A DNA stretch of 64,000 bases, from NCBI RefSeq assembly GCF_016028255.1, contig NZ_CP065707.1:1565001-1629000 (forward strand), read 5' to 3'. The DNA comes from Streptococcus oralis (GTDB taxonomy: Bacteria > Bacillota > Bacilli > Lactobacillales > Streptococcaceae). This document shows, in pieces, positions 50,436-60,952 of this stretch (positions are counted from its first letter, which is position 1; each line of letters begins with the position of its first letter). The notes below the pieces were generated by a model. The model made no database searches and was not told where the DNA came from. It saw only the letters and a list, made by a program, of their open reading frames with translations. The position numbers were made by a program, and so were the translations under genes.

Positions 50436-52385
50436 TCAAAACACCATCTCTCCACTCTCCTCAAGCGTAAACTTGACATTGTCTTCAATCCACTTACGGC
50501 GTGGTTCAACCTTGTCACCCATGAGGACATTGACGCGACGTTCTGCGCGGGCTAGGTCTTCAATCGTAACACGGATGAGTGTACGAGTTTCCGGATTCAT
50601 AGTTGTTTCCCAAAGTTGGTCCGCATTCATCTCACCAAGACCTTTGTAGCGTTGAAGGGTAGCCCCTTTACCAAACTGCTTACGTAGTTCCTCTAGCTCA
50701 CCATCCGTCCAAGCGTAGGCCACTTCTTCTTTCTTGCCTTTACCTTTAGACATCTTGTAAAGTGGAGGAAGGGCGATATAGACATGTCCAGCTTCGACTA
50801 GTGGACGCATATAGCGATAAAAGAAGGTTAAGAGAAGAGTTTGAATGTGGGCCCCGTCGGTATCCGCATCGGTCATGATAATGATCTTGTCATAGTTGGC
50901 ATCTTCAATGGAGAAATCTGCTCCAACACCAGCACCGATGGTATAAATCATGGTGTTGATTTCTTCGTTTTTCAGGATATCTGCCATCTTGGCCTTGGCT
51001 GTATTGATAACCTTACCACGAAGAGGTAGGATAGCCTGGAACTTACGGTCACGACCTTGTTTGGCAGAACCACCGGCAGAGTCCCCCTCAACTAGGTAGA
51101 GTTCATTCTTGGCAGGGTTTTTAGACTGGGCTGGAGTCAATTTTCCAGACAACAAGCCCTTGTCTTTCTTGTTTTTCTTACCATTTCGGCTCTCATTACG
51201 CGCCTTACGTGCCGCTTCACGAGCATCACGCGCCTTGATAGCCTTGCGAATGAGATTGGAAGCCAGTTCACCATTTTCCATAAGGAAGAAGGTCAACTTA
51301 TCAGCCACAATTCCATCCACAACCGGACGAGCTAGTGGACTCCCCAGTTTATCCTTGGTCTGACCCTCAAACTGGAGGTGTTCTTCCGGAACTAGGATAG
51401 AAAGGACGGCAGCTAGTCCTTCACGGTAATCTGACCCTTCAAGATTTTTATCTTTTTCCTTGAGAAGTCCCGTCTTACGCGCATAATCGTTCATGACCTT
51501 AGTAATGGCTGACTTGAGTCCTGTCTCATGCGTTCCACCGTCTTTAGTACGAACGTTATTGACAAAGGATAGAATGTTATCTGAAAATCCATCATTGTAC
51601 TGGAGGGCAACTTCCACTTGGAAACCATTATCTTCCCCTTCAAAGTATAGGACTGGCGTTAAGGTTTCCTTGTCTTCATTCAGATAGGATACAAAGTCCT
51701 GAACTCCGTTCTCATAGTGGAACTCAATTGCTTCATCTGTTCGCTTGTCCGTCAATGACAAGGTGACATTTTTTAAGAGAAAGGCTGACTCATTGAGACG
51801 TTCTGAAATGGTATTGTACTTAAAGTCTGTCGTAGAAAAAATCGTCGCGTCAGGCATGAAAGTGACTTTGGTACCTGTCTTAGACTTGGGTGCTGTACCA
51901 ATTTTCTTCAAGGTTGTGACGGGTTTCCCGCCATTTTCAAAACGTTGCTTGTAGACTGTACCGTCACGGGTGATTTCAACTTCTAGCCAACTTGATAGGG
52001 CATTAACAACGGAAGAACCCACTCCATGGAGACCTCCAGATGTCTTATAGCCACCTTGACCGAATTTTCCTCCAGCGTGGAGAATGGTAAAGATAACCTC
52101 AACAGTTGGAATTCCCATGGCGTGCATCCCAGTCGGCATCCCTCGACCATGATCTTGAACGGTTAAACTTCCGTCTTTATTGATAGTCACATCAATACGG
52201 TCACCAAATCCAGACAAGGCTTCATCTACTGCATTGTCCACGATTTCCCAGACCAAATGATGGAGACCAGCTCCGTCAGTCGATCCAATGTACATACCCG
52301 GACGTTTACGGACCGCATCCAACCCTTCTAGCACCTGAATGGCATCATCATTGTAGTTATTAATATTGATTTCCTTTTTTGACAC
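50436..52385 (-). CDS. parE: DNA topoisomerase IV subunit B
   Basis: A 649-residue GHKL ATPase subunit of topoisomerase [18 protein letters not shown] and the [12 protein letters not shown] glycine motif form the ATP site; [34 protein letters not shown] and [20 protein letters not shown] form the TOPRIM domain. Length fits ParE and the lysine-rich [15 protein letters not shown] insertion fits streptococcal ParE. The start is GTG (52383-52385) with AGGAGG upstream. It diverges from plsY. Confidence 0.97.
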   Translation of the reverse strand: MSKKEININNYNDDAIQVLEGLDAVRKRPGMYIGSTDGAGLHHLVWEIVDNAVDEALSGFGDRIDVTINKDGSLTVQDHGRGMPTGMHAMGIPTVEVIFTILHAGGKFGQGGYKTSGGLHGVGSSVVNALSSWLEVEITRDGTVYKQRFENGGKPVTTLKKIGTAPKSKTGTKVTFMPDATIFSTTDFKYNTISERLNESAFLLKNVTLSLTDKRTDEAIEFHYENGVQDFVSYLNEDKETLTPVLYFEGEDNGFQVEVALQYNDGFSDNILSFVNNVRTKDGGTHETGLKSAITKVMNDYARKTGLLKEKDKNLEGSDYREGLAAVLSILVPEEHLQFEGQTKDKLGSPLARPVVDGIVADKLTFFLMENGELASNLIRKAIKARDAREAARKARNESRNGKKNKKDKGLLSGKLTPAQSKNPAKNELYLVEGDSAGGSAKQGRDRKFQAILPLRGKVINTAKAKMADILKNEEINTMIYTIGAGVGADFSIEDANYDKIIIMTDADTDGAHIQTLLLTFFYRYMRPLVEAGHVYIALPPLYKMSKGKGKKEEVAYAWTDGELEELRKQFGKGATLQRYKGLGEMNADQLWETTMNPETRTLIRVTIEDLARAERRVNVLMGDKVEPRRKWIEDNVKFTLEESGEMVF

Positions 52386-52414
52386 AAGGAACCTCCTATT
52401 TGTTCATCTTTTCT

Positions 52415-52443
52415 ATTTTACAGGTTTTCTAGGGATTTTGCAA
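52415..52443 (-). promoter_or_regulatory. parE promoter
   Basis: -35 TTGCAA (52438-52443), 17-nt spacer, extended -10 TGTAAAAT (TAAAAT at 52415-52420). Confidence 0.75.
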
Positions 52444-52505
52444 AGTTTTTCCCGTTCAGCTGTCACAATTTCACAAGAGATTCTCAGCCTTTCTACACCA
52501 TTTCA

Positions 52506-52514
52506 TGGTATAAT
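52506..52514 (+). promoter_or_regulatory. Extended -10 of a leaderless plsY mRNA
   Basis: TGGTATAAT (TATAAT at 52509-52514), then AGGTAC, then ATGATG. The predicted start of transcription is the A of the first ATG. Confidence 0.75.
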
Positions 52515-52520
52515 AGGTAC

Positions 52521-53162
52521 ATGATGACATTTGTATTATTAATTTTAGCTTATCTACTAGGTTCGATTCCGTCTGGTCTTTGGATTGGACAAGTTTTCTT
52601 TCAAACAAATCTGCGCGAACACGGTTCTGGAAATACTGGTACGACCAATACTTTCCGTATTTTGGGTAAGAAAGCGGGTATGGCAACCTTTGCGATTGAC
52701 TTCTTTAAAGGAACCTTGGCCACTCTGCTTCCAATCTTTTTCCATTTGCAAGGAATCTCACCTCTCGTCTTTGGTCTTTTGGCCGTAATTGGACATACCT
52801 TTCCTATCTTTGCAGGCTTTAAAGGTGGTAAGGCTGTCGCAACCAGTGCTGGAGTGATTTTCGGATTTGCGCCTGTTTTCTGTCTCTATCTAGCAATCGT
52901 ATTCTTTGGAAGCCTCTATCTAGGTAGTATGATTTCACTGTCTAGCGTTACTGCTTCTATCGCAGCCGTTATCGGAGTTCTCCTATTTCCACTATTTGGA
53001 TTTATCCTGAGCAGCTATGACCCCCTCTTCATTCTGATTATCCTAGCACTTGCTAGCTTGATTATCATTCGTCACAAGGATAATATCACACGCATCCAAA
53101 ATAAAACTGAAAATCTCGTCCCATGGGGATTAAACCTAACCCATCAAAATCCTAACAAATAA
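52521..53162 (+). CDS. plsY: Acyl-phosphate glycerol-3-phosphate acyltransferase
   Basis: A 213-residue membrane enzyme using acyl-phosphate to acylate glycerol-3-phosphate, the first step of phospholipid synthesis in streptococci. The three PlsY motifs are visible: [12 protein letters not shown] and [15 protein letters not shown], then [16 protein letters not shown]. It has about five to seven transmembrane segments. The gene has no Shine-Dalgarno and appears to be translated from a leaderless mRNA. It diverges from parE. Confidence 0.95.
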   Translation: MMTFVLLILAYLLGSIPSGLWIGQVFFQTNLREHGSGNTGTTNTFRILGKKAGMATFAIDFFKGTLATLLPIFFHLQGISPLVFGLLAVIGHTFPIFAGFKGGKAVATSAGVIFGFAPVFCLYLAIVFFGSLYLGSMISLSSVTASIAAVIGVLLFPLFGFILSSYDPLFILIILALASLIIIRHKDNITRIQNKTENLVPWGLNLTHQNPNK

Positions 53163-53191
53163 AACGTCAGTTTGAAACTGACGTTTTTTTG
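53161..53191. terminator. Shared terminator of plsY and the nucleoside transporter operon
   Basis: AAAACGTCAGTTTGAAACTGACGTTTT, an almost perfect hairpin between convergent genes, with T or A runs on both sides. Confidence 0.92.
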
Positions 53192-53196
53192 TATGC

Positions 53197-54153
53197 TTAT
53201 TTTGACTTGATGTAGTTGATACCGTCTGCCTTTGGTGCGACTGCTTTTCCAAAGAAGGCTGCCAAGACAAGGATGGTCAAGACATAAGGGGCGATTTGAA
53301 GGTAAACCGCTGGCACTCCTTGTAAGAAAGGTAATTGAGAACCGATAACTGCCAAACTTTGTGAAAGTCCAAAGAAAAGACTAGAAAGCATAGCACCAAT
53401 TGGGTTCCATTTACCAAAGATCATTGCAGCAAGAGCGATAAATCCAGGACCGACAATAGTTGTCACTGAGAAGTTGACAGAAATGGATTGAGCATAAATC
53501 GCTCCCCCAATTCCACCAAGGAAACCTGAAATAACAACCCCAAGATATCGCATCTTGTAGACATTGATCCCCAAGGTATCCGCTGCCTGAGGGTGTTCAC
53601 CAACAGAGCGAAGGCGAAGACCAAAACGTGTCTTGAAGAGAATAAACCATGCGAGGAAAGAGAAGGCAATCGCAATATAACCTAGCAAACTTGTTGACTT
53701 GAAGAAGATATCTCCAATCACAGGGATATCAGCCAAAACTGGGAAATCAAAACGTCCAAAAGTCTGGCTTAAGTTATCCGTTTGTCCTTTGTTATAAAGA
53801 ACTTTAACCAAGAAAACCGCTAGGGCAGGAGCCATCAAGTTCAATACTGTACCACTGACAACATGGTCCGCACGGAAATGAACCGTTGCGACGGCATGGA
53901 TGAGAGAGAAAATAGCTCCCACGATACCAGCAACTAACAAGGAAATCCAAGGAGTCGCTGCTCCAAGTTGTTCTGCAAACTCAAGGTTAAAGACAACCCC
54001 AGAAAAGGCTCCCATAACCATAATTCCTTCAAGACCGACGTTAACGACACCACCACGTTCAGAGAAAACTCCTCCGATACTCGTAAAAATAAGTGGTGCT
54101 GAGTAAATCAGCATAGAAGAGACCAAGAGGGTGAGTAATGTTGTAATAGACAT
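53197..54153 (-). CDS. Nucleoside ABC transporter permease (second)
   Basis: A 318-residue permease of the BPD_transp_2 family with about 8-10 transmembrane segments. GGVFSERGGVVNVGLEGIMVMG and GGIGGAIYAQSISVNF match the YufQ/RnsD group of nucleoside importers. It forms the membrane channel with the permease encoded directly upstream (2-nt gap), driven by the ATPase and fed by the PnrA-type lipoprotein. Last gene of the operon. Confidence 0.92.
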   Translation of the reverse strand: MSITTLLTLLVSSMLIYSAPLIFTSIGGVFSERGGVVNVGLEGIMVMGAFSGVVFNLEFAEQLGAATPWISLLVAGIVGAIFSLIHAVATVHFRADHVVSGTVLNLMAPALAVFLVKVLYNKGQTDNLSQTFGRFDFPVLADIPVIGDIFFKSTSLLGYIAIAFSFLAWFILFKTRFGLRLRSVGEHPQAADTLGINVYKMRYLGVVISGFLGGIGGAIYAQSISVNFSVTTIVGPGFIALAAMIFGKWNPIGAMLSSLFFGLSQSLAVIGSQLPFLQGVPAVYLQIAPYVLTILVLAAFFGKAVAPKADGINYIKSK

Positions 54154-54155
54154 CC

Positions 54156-55214
54156 TTACTTACCTCCTTTAACTTGTTTTTTAGGTTTGACAAAGCGTTC
54201 GATAATGTAGTGAACGCTGACAAAGAAGATAATAGACGCTGTTACAATGCTGACAAGCTCAGACGGAACTTGCGCTGCGTTCATACCTGGTGCTCCTACT
54301 TGCAAAACTCCAAATAAGAAGGCTGCAAAGAGAATTCCAATTGGTGAATTTCCAGCAAGCAAACTAACTGCCATCCCGTTAAATCCGATAGCTAATGATG
54401 ACCCCTGAACGTAAACGTTTTGGAAGGTTCCAAGCCCTTCAACAGCTCCACCGAGACCAGCCAAAGCACCAGAGATAATCATTGATAGGATGATTGTACG
54501 TTTTGCTGAAATACCAGCGTACTCTGAAGCATGGGGATTGAGACCAACTGCTCGAATTTCAAAACCGAGAGTCGTTTTCTTAAGCAAGAACCAAATCACC
54601 CCAACAGCAATGATAGCAAAGAAGATACCGATATTCATACGAGAATTACCAGTCAACTCAGATAACCATGGTGTCTGGTAACTAGCATTGGCACTCACAC
54701 GAATCGTTGAGTCTGTACTTTGCATAAAGTCTTTCGGAAAAGAATGAATAAAGGCGTTCCCTACGTACAAAACAATGTAGTTCATCATAATGGTTACGAT
54801 AACCTCTGACGTACCGAGATAAGCTCTGAGAATACCTGGAATTGCACCAACAATTCCACCTGCGATCAGAGCAATCACCACAGTCGCTAAAATCAACATT
54901 GGACGTGGCATGTCTGGATGCGACAAGGCAAACCAACCGCTGAGAATCCATCCGGCAAGCGCTTGACCAGGAAGTCCAACGTTGAAGAAACCTGCCCGAC
55001 TAGCAACAGCAAAACCAAGACCAATCAAGACTAGAGGTCCCATGGCACGGAAAATTTCCCCAATCCCGCGAAGGCTACCAAAAGCTGTATAGAACAACTC
55101 CTCATAACCCCAGATAGCATCGTAGCCGAAGATCCACATGACAATGGCCCCGAGCAAGATTCCTAAGAATACGGAAATCAAGGGAACCGAAATTTGTTGT
55201 AATTTTTTAGACAT
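54156..55214 (-). CDS. Nucleoside ABC transporter permease (first)
   Basis: A 352-residue BPD_transp_2 permease of the YufP/RnsC group. GFAVASRAGFFNVGLPGQALAG and SGALAGLGGAVEGLG are the typical segments; the basic tail after helix 9 or 10 reads IERFVKPKKQVKGGK. I start at ATG 55214 (MSKKLQQIS), which overlaps the ATPase gene by 8 nt; the frame is open nine codons further back without a better start. Confidence 0.92.
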   Translation of the reverse strand: MSKKLQQISVPLISVFLGILLGAIVMWIFGYDAIWGYEELFYTAFGSLRGIGEIFRAMGPLVLIGLGFAVASRAGFFNVGLPGQALAGWILSGWFALSHPDMPRPMLILATVVIALIAGGIVGAIPGILRAYLGTSEVIVTIMMNYIVLYVGNAFIHSFPKDFMQSTDSTIRVSANASYQTPWLSELTGNSRMNIGIFFAIIAVGVIWFLLKKTTLGFEIRAVGLNPHASEYAGISAKRTIILSMIISGALAGLGGAVEGLGTFQNVYVQGSSLAIGFNGMAVSLLAGNSPIGILFAAFLFGVLQVGAPGMNAAQVPSELVSIVTASIIFFVSVHYIIERFVKPKKQVKGGK

Positions 55215-56742
55215 CACTCTTCTCCTTTCCCAAGTTTCCACCTGCCATCAAGACACCAAGTTCTTGTTTGTTAGTCGTTTCTGGCGATACAATACCTTGA
55301 ATCTTACCATCGTGAATAACAGCAATTCGGTCTGAGACATTTAAAATCTCATCCAATTCAAAGCTGACAACAAGGACAGCCTTACCGTTATCGCGCTCTT
55401 CAATCAAACGTTTGTGGATATATTCAATGGCACCGACATCCAAACCACGAGTTGGTTGGCTGACGATAAGGAGTTCAGGATCACGATCAATCTCACGAGC
55501 AATAATCGCTTTTTGTTGATTTCCTCCTGAAAGAGCTGCTGCTGGAACAAATTCGCTTGCCGCACGAACGTCAAATTCTTCCATCAATTTCTTAGCATGT
55601 GAAGTGATATTAGCATAGTTCAAGATACCATTCTTGCTGAGTGGTTCTTTGTAGTAGGTTTGAAGAGCGATATTTTCTGAAATCATCATCTCCAAAATCA
55701 AGCCATCACGGTGACGGTCTTCAGGAACATGCCCCACGCTTAGTTCTGTAATTTGTCGAGGATGCATCCCTACGATTGATTTGCCTTTTAATTCAACGCT
55801 ACCTGACTCAACCTTACGAAGACCTGTAATGGCTTGAATGAGTTCAGATTGACCATTGCCATCAATACCTGCAATACCGACAATTTCACCAGCACGAACA
55901 TCCAAGGATAGATTTTTTACTGCTGGTACACCGCGGTTTTCATTGACAACCAAGTCTTTGATAGACAAGACCACTTCTTTGGGTTGTGGTGCCTGTTTCT
56001 CCGTTTTAAAGGAGACAGAGCGTCCTACCATCATTTCTGCCAAATCAGCATTGGTAGCTCCAGCAATCTCAACCGTCTGGATTGATTTACCACGACGGAT
56101 AACCGTCACTCGATTGGATACCGCACGAATTTCATCCAGTTTATGGGTAATCAAAATAATGGATTTTCCTTCTTTGACAAGGTTTTTCATGATAGCCATC
56201 AACTCGTCAATCTCAGAAGGAGTCAATACAGCTGTAGGTTCGTCAAAGATAAGGATATCAGCACCACGATAAAGTGTTTTTAAGATTTCTACACGTTGTT
56301 GGGCACCAACGGAAATGTCCGCCACCTTAGCAGCAGGATCCACTGCCAAACCATAACGTTCAGAAAGAGCCTTGATTTCTTTAGTAGCTTCAGCTATATC
56401 TAGCACACCATTTTTAGTGATTTCACTCCCCAAAATGATATTTTCAGCTACTGTAAAAGCTTCAACCAACATAAAATGTTGGTGAACCATCCCAATTCCT
56501 AGACTAGCAGCTTTAGAAGGTGAATCTAGTTTGACAACTTGACCATTCACCGCAATTTCACCACTAGTTGGCTCAAGAAGTCCTGCCAGCATATTCATCA
56601 GAGTGGATTTACCCGCTCCATTTTCTCCTAAAAGTGCATGGATTTCACCTTTTCGCAGTTGCAAATTGATCTTGTCGTTTGCTACAAATTCACCAAACAC
56701 CTTGGTGATATCCCGCATCTCAATGACATTTTCGTGTGCCAT
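55207..56742 (-). CDS. Nucleoside ABC transporter ATP-binding protein
   Basis: A 511-residue protein with two fused ABC domains, as in sugar and nucleoside importers of the YufO/RnsB type. The first has Walker A LLGENGAGKSTLMNMLAGL and Walker B ILIFDEPTAVL; the second has GIAGIDGNGQSELIQAITGL, signature LSGGNQQKAIIAREI and SQPTRGLDVGA, where Ser replaces the usual acidic residue region, so the second site is degenerate as is usual. It is preceded by a hairpin that separates it from the lipoprotein gene. Confidence 0.93.
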   Translation of the reverse strand: MAHENVIEMRDITKVFGEFVANDKINLQLRKGEIHALLGENGAGKSTLMNMLAGLLEPTSGEIAVNGQVVKLDSPSKAASLGIGMVHQHFMLVEAFTVAENIILGSEITKNGVLDIAEATKEIKALSERYGLAVDPAAKVADISVGAQQRVEILKTLYRGADILIFDEPTAVLTPSEIDELMAIMKNLVKEGKSIILITHKLDEIRAVSNRVTVIRRGKSIQTVEIAGATNADLAEMMVGRSVSFKTEKQAPQPKEVVLSIKDLVVNENRGVPAVKNLSLDVRAGEIVGIAGIDGNGQSELIQAITGLRKVESGSVELKGKSIVGMHPRQITELSVGHVPEDRHRDGLILEMMISENIALQTYYKEPLSKNGILNYANITSHAKKLMEEFDVRAASEFVPAAALSGGNQQKAIIAREIDRDPELLIVSQPTRGLDVGAIEYIHKRLIEERDNGKAVLVVSFELDEILNVSDRIAVIHDGKIQGIVSPETTNKQELGVLMAGGNLGKEKSDV

Positions 56743-56829
56743 ATGCTCTTCCTTTCAGAGGTTTATTTTATTTCAATAAAACCTGCTAATCACATTAACA
56801 AGCTCTATTGAGACAAAAATTGCCTCAAT

Positions 56830-56862
56830 TCTTAAAGAAGCGACCGATGGCCGCTTCCTAAG
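56830..56862 (-). terminator. Hairpin between the lipoprotein and ATPase genes
   Basis: Minus strand GAAGCGGCC / GGTCGCTTC, 9 bp with an ATC loop, followed by TTTAAGAATT. A partial terminator or RNA-end stabiliser would give more lipoprotein than ATPase, as is common for ABC importers. Confidence 0.65.
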
Positions 56863-56878
56863 AAATGACTTTTATCCA

Positions 56879-57934
56879 TTATTTTTCAGGAACTTTTACA
56901 CTTCCGTCAAGGATTTTAGCTTTTGCATCTTCGACAGCCTTTTTACCTTCTTCTGAAAGGTTTGTTACTGCCAAGTCAACCCCTTTATCTTTCAATGAGT
57001 AGACGATAACTTGTCCACCAGGGAATTCACCTTTTTCTGTTTTGTTGGCAATATCTTTTACAGTTGTACCAACTTGTTTCAATGTAGATACAAGAACGAA
57101 GTTTGATTCTTTACCATCTTTAGAAGTGTATTTACCTTCTGCTGCTTGGTCACGGTCTACACCAATAACCCAAACTTTTTCATTTTCATTTTTGCTTTCG
57201 TTCAAAGATTTTGCTTCAGCAAAGACACCAGCACCTGTACCACCAGCTGCTTGGTAGACAACGTCTGCACCTGCAGCGTATTGAGCTGCTGCAATTGTTT
57301 TACCTTTGGCAGCATCACCAAATGAACCAGCGTAGTCAACTTGTACTTTGATAGATGGGTCTACTGACTCAACACCAGCCTTAAATCCAGCAGCGAAACG
57401 TGAAATAACTTCAGATTCGATACCACCTACAAAACCAACTTGTTTTGTTTTAGTTGTTTTAGCTGCTGCAACACCAGCAAGGTAAGCTGCTTCGTTATCA
57501 GCAAATGTTACGCTCGCAACATTCTTTTGATCTTTGATCACATCATCAATCAAGACATAGTTTAAGTCAGAGTGGTCTTTTGCTGCCTCTTCAACTGCAT
57601 TGTGAAGTGCAAAACCAACACCGAAGATCAGGTTGTAACTTCCAGCCGCTTGTTGCAAGTTGTTAGCATAGTCTGCTTCACTTGTTGATTGGAAATAAGT
57701 AAAGCCTTTATCTTTAGAAAGATTGTGTTCTTTACCCCAGTCTTGCAAACCTTCCCAAGCTGATTGGTTAAATGATTTATCATCAACACCACCAGTATCT
57801 GTTACGATCGCTGCTTTTGTCTTCATTTCAGATGAAGATGAAGCTGCGTTACGAGAAGAGCGGTTACCACATGCAGCAAGTCCAACTGCTGCCACTGCAA
57901 CTAGACCAAGGCCTAGCCATTGTTTCTTGTTCAT
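56879..57934 (-). CDS. pnrA: Nucleoside-binding lipoprotein (PnrA/BmpA type)
   Basis: A 351-residue surface lipoprotein that binds nucleosides for the ABC importer. The signal peptide ends in the lipobox VGLAACGN, with Cys at about position 22. The mature part has IVTDTGGVDDKSFNQSAWEGL, typical of PnrA/BMP proteins, and YQAAGGTGAGVFAEAK. I start at ATG 57934 after AGGAGG; the frame extends upstream without a start signal. Pneumococcal PnrA is a known immunogenic antigen. Confidence 0.95.
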   Translation of the reverse strand: MNKKQWLGLGLVAVAAVGLAACGNRSSRNAASSSSEMKTKAAIVTDTGGVDDKSFNQSAWEGLQDWGKEHNLSKDKGFTYFQSTSEADYANNLQQAAGSYNLIFGVGFALHNAVEEAAKDHSDLNYVLIDDVIKDQKNVASVTFADNEAAYLAGVAAAKTTKTKQVGFVGGIESEVISRFAAGFKAGVESVDPSIKVQVDYAGSFGDAAKGKTIAAAQYAAGADVVYQAAGGTGAGVFAEAKSLNESKNENEKVWVIGVDRDQAAEGKYTSKDGKESNFVLVSTLKQVGTTVKDIANKTEKGEFPGGQVIVYSLKDKGVDLAVTNLSEEGKKAVEDAKAKILDGSVKVPEK

Positions 57935-58001
57935 TACTGAACCTCCTAAATAAGATGTGCAACGATGTTGCAAGTATGGATTGGTTGGCCACAAGGACCA
58001 C

Positions 58002-58018
58002 GTCACTCAGAGAGTGAC
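58002..58018 (-). other. Hairpin between cdd and pnrA
   Basis: Perfect inverted repeat GTCACTC-TCT-GAGTGAC (minus strand) six bases downstream of the cdd stop, without T run. Probably an RNA-processing or stability element within the operon. Confidence 0.55.
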
Positions 58019-58023
58019 TCAGA

Positions 58024-58413
58024 CTAGTTTAAGTCTGTAAATGAGTATGGAAGTAACTCCCCGACCGTCATCTCGACCGTCGATTTATCTTTAGCGACTA
58101 AAGTCACTTTTAGATCTTGTTCAAAAAATTCAACCATGACCTGGCGGCAAGCACCACATGGCGAGATAGGTTTTTCAGTTTGTCCGTAGACAATCAATTC
58201 TGAAAATTTCCGTTGTCCCTCCGAAACTGCTTTGAAAATAGCGGTACGCTCTCCACAATTAGTCAAGGGATAACTAGCATTCTCGATGTTCACACCCGTA
58301 TAAATACTACCATCCTTGGCTACTAAAACAGCTCCGATGGGAAAGTGAGAATAGGGGACATAGGCTTGTTTGCTGGTTTCAATTGCTAGTTCAATCAACT
58401 CAGTAGTCGCCAT
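58024..58413 (-). CDS. cdd: Cytidine deaminase
   Basis: A 129-residue zinc enzyme that deaminates cytidine and deoxycytidine. The zinc ligands and catalytic Glu are in [15 protein letters not shown] and [13 protein letters not shown]; the N-terminal [18 protein letters not shown] and [14 protein letters not shown] complete the site. Small homotetrameric type. It overlaps deoC by 14 nt. It feeds uridine to the phosphorylase in the same operon. Confidence 0.95.
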   Translation of the reverse strand: MATTELIELAIETSKQAYVPYSHFPIGAVLVAKDGSIYTGVNIENASYPLTNCGERTAIFKAVSEGQRKFSELIVYGQTEKPISPCGACRQVMVEFFEQDLKVTLVAKDKSTVEMTVGELLPYSFTDLN

Positions 58414-59062
58414 CTGCCAATTCTCCTTTTAAAATCGCAACGCCAGCAGATGTTCCGATACGGGTAGCACCTGCTTCCACAAAAGCAACAGCATCCGCAT
58501 ATGAACGAGCTCCACCAGCTGCCTTAACTCCCATATCTGGCCCGACTGTTTTACGCATTAATTTAACATCTGCTACCGTAGCACCGCCAGTTGAAAATCC
58601 AGTTGATGTTTTGACAAAGTCAGCGCCTGCTTTTTGGGATAATTGGCAAGCCACAACCTTTTCATCGTCTGTCAACAAGCAGGCTTCAATAATAACTTTT
58701 ACTAACTTGTCACCACTTGCTTCGACGACAGCACGGATGTCCGATTCAACTAAATCAAGATTGCCTGATTTGAGAGCACCAACATTGATAACCATATCAA
58801 TCTCATCTGCACCGTTTTGAACAGCTTCTTTTGTTTCAAAAGCTTTCACATCTGAAGTTGTTGCTCCCAAAGGAAAACCTACTACTGTACAAACCTTTAC
58901 ATCTGAACCATCAAGTCCTATTTTCGCATGTTTCACCCATGTGGGATTGACACAAACGCTGGCAAAGTCATACTCACGCGCTTCAGATAGCAAACGATCA
59001 ATTTGTTCTTGGCTTGCATCTTGCTTTAAAAGCGTATGATCGATATACTTATTTAACTTCAT
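58400..59062 (-). CDS. deoC: Deoxyribose-phosphate aldolase
   Basis: A 220-residue TIM-barrel class I aldolase splitting deoxyribose-5-phosphate to acetaldehyde and glyceraldehyde-3-phosphate. It shows [54 protein letters not shown] and the Schiff-base lysine in [16 protein letters not shown]. Full length. It uses the sugar released by the phosphorylase gene just upstream (19-nt gap). Confidence 0.96.
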   Translation of the reverse strand: MKLNKYIDHTLLKQDASQEQIDRLLSEAREYDFASVCVNPTWVKHAKIGLDGSDVKVCTVVGFPLGATTSDVKAFETKEAVQNGADEIDMVINVGALKSGNLDLVESDIRAVVEASGDKLVKVIIEACLLTDDEKVVACQLSQKAGADFVKTSTGFSTGGATVADVKLMRKTVGPDMGVKAAGGARSYADAVAFVEAGATRIGTSAGVAILKGELADGDY

Positions 59063-59081
59063 ATTCGGATTCTCCCTGGTT

Positions 59082-60359
59082 TTATGAGATAATTTCTATA
59101 ATTTCTCGTAAACTTTGCACTCCATCATTTATTTTAACATATTTTTGAAATTCTGTAACTAGTTCAGAAGAAATTTTTCCATTTGTATAAACTTTTGCAA
59201 CAATTTCTCCTTTTTGAACGGAGTCTCCAACTTTCTTTTCAAAAACAATCCCTGTTTCATAGTCCAGGTCATCAGACTTGACTGCACGACCAGCTCCTAG
59301 TCTCATGGCATAGAGCCCAAATTCCATAGCTGGAAGAGCTGAAATAACACCTGTATCTTGAGCTGGAATTTCCACCACATGAGTAACCTTGACTGGGCGA
59401 TAGAGGTCTTCTAAATCACCGCCTTGAGCTGCTACCATTTCTTCAAACTTAGCCAGTGCTTGGCCATTTTCAAGATGTTGACGGATTTCCTCGATCGTTT
59501 TCTCAACATCAGCCAATCCAAGCAAAATCTGAGCCAATTCACAGATAAAGTGACTAATATCTTCTCGGCCTTTTCCTTGAAGAATCTCGATTGCCTCAAG
59601 GATTTCGAGACGATTGCCAATGGCTCTTCCCAAGGGCTGACTCATATCGGTAATGACTGCTACTGTCTTTCGACCAACAGCCTTACCAAGATCCACCATG
59701 GTTTGAGCCAATTCGCGCGCCTCATCAACAGTCTTCATGAAGGCACCCTCACCGACCGTTACATCTAGCAAAATGGCATCCGCTCCTGCAGCGATTTTCT
59801 TGCTCATCACCGAACTAGCAATCAAAGGAATCGTGTCGACAGTTGCTGTCACATCACGGAGGGCATAGAGAAGTTTATCTGCTTTAACCAGCTGATCGGA
59901 CTGCCCAATGACAGATACACCAATATCCTGTACCTGACGAATAAAATCTTCTTGACTTCGCTCGACTTGATAGCCCTTAATGGACTCCAATTTATCAATT
60001 GTCCCACCAGTATGGCCGAGACCTCGACCACTCATTTTAGCAACGGGCACACCGAAACTCGCAACAAGGGGAGCCAAGATTAAGGTCACCTTATCACCTA
60101 CACCACCAGTCGAATGCTTATCAACTTTAACCCCATCAATAGCTGACAAGTCAAACTCCTGACCTGTCTTGACCATATTCATCGTCAGGTCAGAAATCTC
60201 ACGTGTGGTCATTCCTTTAAAATAAACAGCCATAGCAAAAGCAGACATTTGATAATCTGGAACAGTTCCAGCCACATAGCCTTCTACCAACCATTTGATT
60301 TCAGCTGCAGTCAGTTCTTGACCATCTCGTTTCTTTTGGATTACATCAACTGCTCTCAT
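59082..60359 (-). CDS. pdp: Pyrimidine-nucleoside phosphorylase
   Basis: A 425-residue enzyme that phosphorolyses uridine, thymidine and deoxyuridine. The phosphate and nucleoside site motif lies in [20 protein letters not shown] and [28 protein letters not shown]-like C-terminal segments ([21 protein letters not shown]) complete the alpha/beta domain. It belongs to the pdp-deoC-cdd salvage set. The first 4 nt overlap the methyltransferase gene (ATGA). Confidence 0.95.
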   Translation of the reverse strand: MRAVDVIQKKRDGQELTAAEIKWLVEGYVAGTVPDYQMSAFAMAVYFKGMTTREISDLTMNMVKTGQEFDLSAIDGVKVDKHSTGGVGDKVTLILAPLVASFGVPVAKMSGRGLGHTGGTIDKLESIKGYQVERSQEDFIRQVQDIGVSVIGQSDQLVKADKLLYALRDVTATVDTIPLIASSVMSKKIAAGADAILLDVTVGEGAFMKTVDEARELAQTMVDLGKAVGRKTVAVITDMSQPLGRAIGNRLEILEAIEILQGKGREDISHFICELAQILLGLADVEKTIEEIRQHLENGQALAKFEEMVAAQGGDLEDLYRPVKVTHVVEIPAQDTGVISALPAMEFGLYAMRLGAGRAVKSDDLDYETGIVFEKKVGDSVQKGEIVAKVYTNGKISSELVTEFQKYVKINDGVQSLREIIEIIS

Positions 60360-60946
60360 TCTTTCACACTTCTAAGGATATAATATCCCTTGTCTTTCTT
60401 TACGATTTCACAATTTCCAAAAACGTCTTCCATCTTAGCTTTAGCACTAGGAGCCCCCTGTTTTTTCTGAATGACAATCGTTAAGTCACCACCGTCTTCT
60501 AGAAAATCCCTGCTCTTTTCGATAATCTCATGAACAACTTGTTTACCCGCTCGAATCGGCGGATTGGAAATAACATGGTCAAACTTCCCTTCAACTTGTT
60601 CATAGATATTGGATTGGAAAATCGTCGCTTCTACTTTATTACGTTCAGCATTTTGTCGCGCTAGGTCCAAGGCACGATTATTGATATCGACCATGGTTGC
60701 CTGAACTCCATAAGCCTTGACCAATGACAAGCCCAATGGCCCATAACCACAACCCACATCAAGGACCGTCTCTCCTTTGTTAACGTCTAGACACTTCAAT
60801 AAAAGCTGACTCCCAAAGTCAACCATTTTCTTGCTAAAAACACCCGCATCCGTCAAAAAGGTCATGTTTTCTCCCAACAACTCCACTCTCAACTCATGAA
60901 TGTCGTGAGCAGCATCAGGATTTTCTGCATAATACATTTTACTCAT
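60356..60946 (-). CDS. RsmC-like class I methyltransferase
   Basis: A 196-residue SAM-dependent methyltransferase of the MTS/RsmC (YbxB) type. VLDVGCGYGPLGLSLVKAYG is the SAM motif I; FDHVISNPPIRAGKQVVHE holds the NPP motif of N-methyltransferases acting on rRNA guanine. It is the first gene of the nucleoside salvage operon in streptococci, with no known link to it. No Shine-Dalgarno: the -10 box ends 6 nt before the ATG, predicting a leaderless mRNA. A second ATG three codons later also has no site. Confidence 0.88.
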   Translation of the reverse strand: MSKMYYAENPDAAHDIHELRVELLGENMTFLTDAGVFSKKMVDFGSQLLLKCLDVNKGETVLDVGCGYGPLGLSLVKAYGVQATMVDINNRALDLARQNAERNKVEATIFQSNIYEQVEGKFDHVISNPPIRAGKQVVHEIIEKSRDFLEDGGDLTIVIQKKQGAPSAKAKMEDVFGNCEIVKKDKGYYILRSVKE

Positions 60947-60952
60947 AAAACT

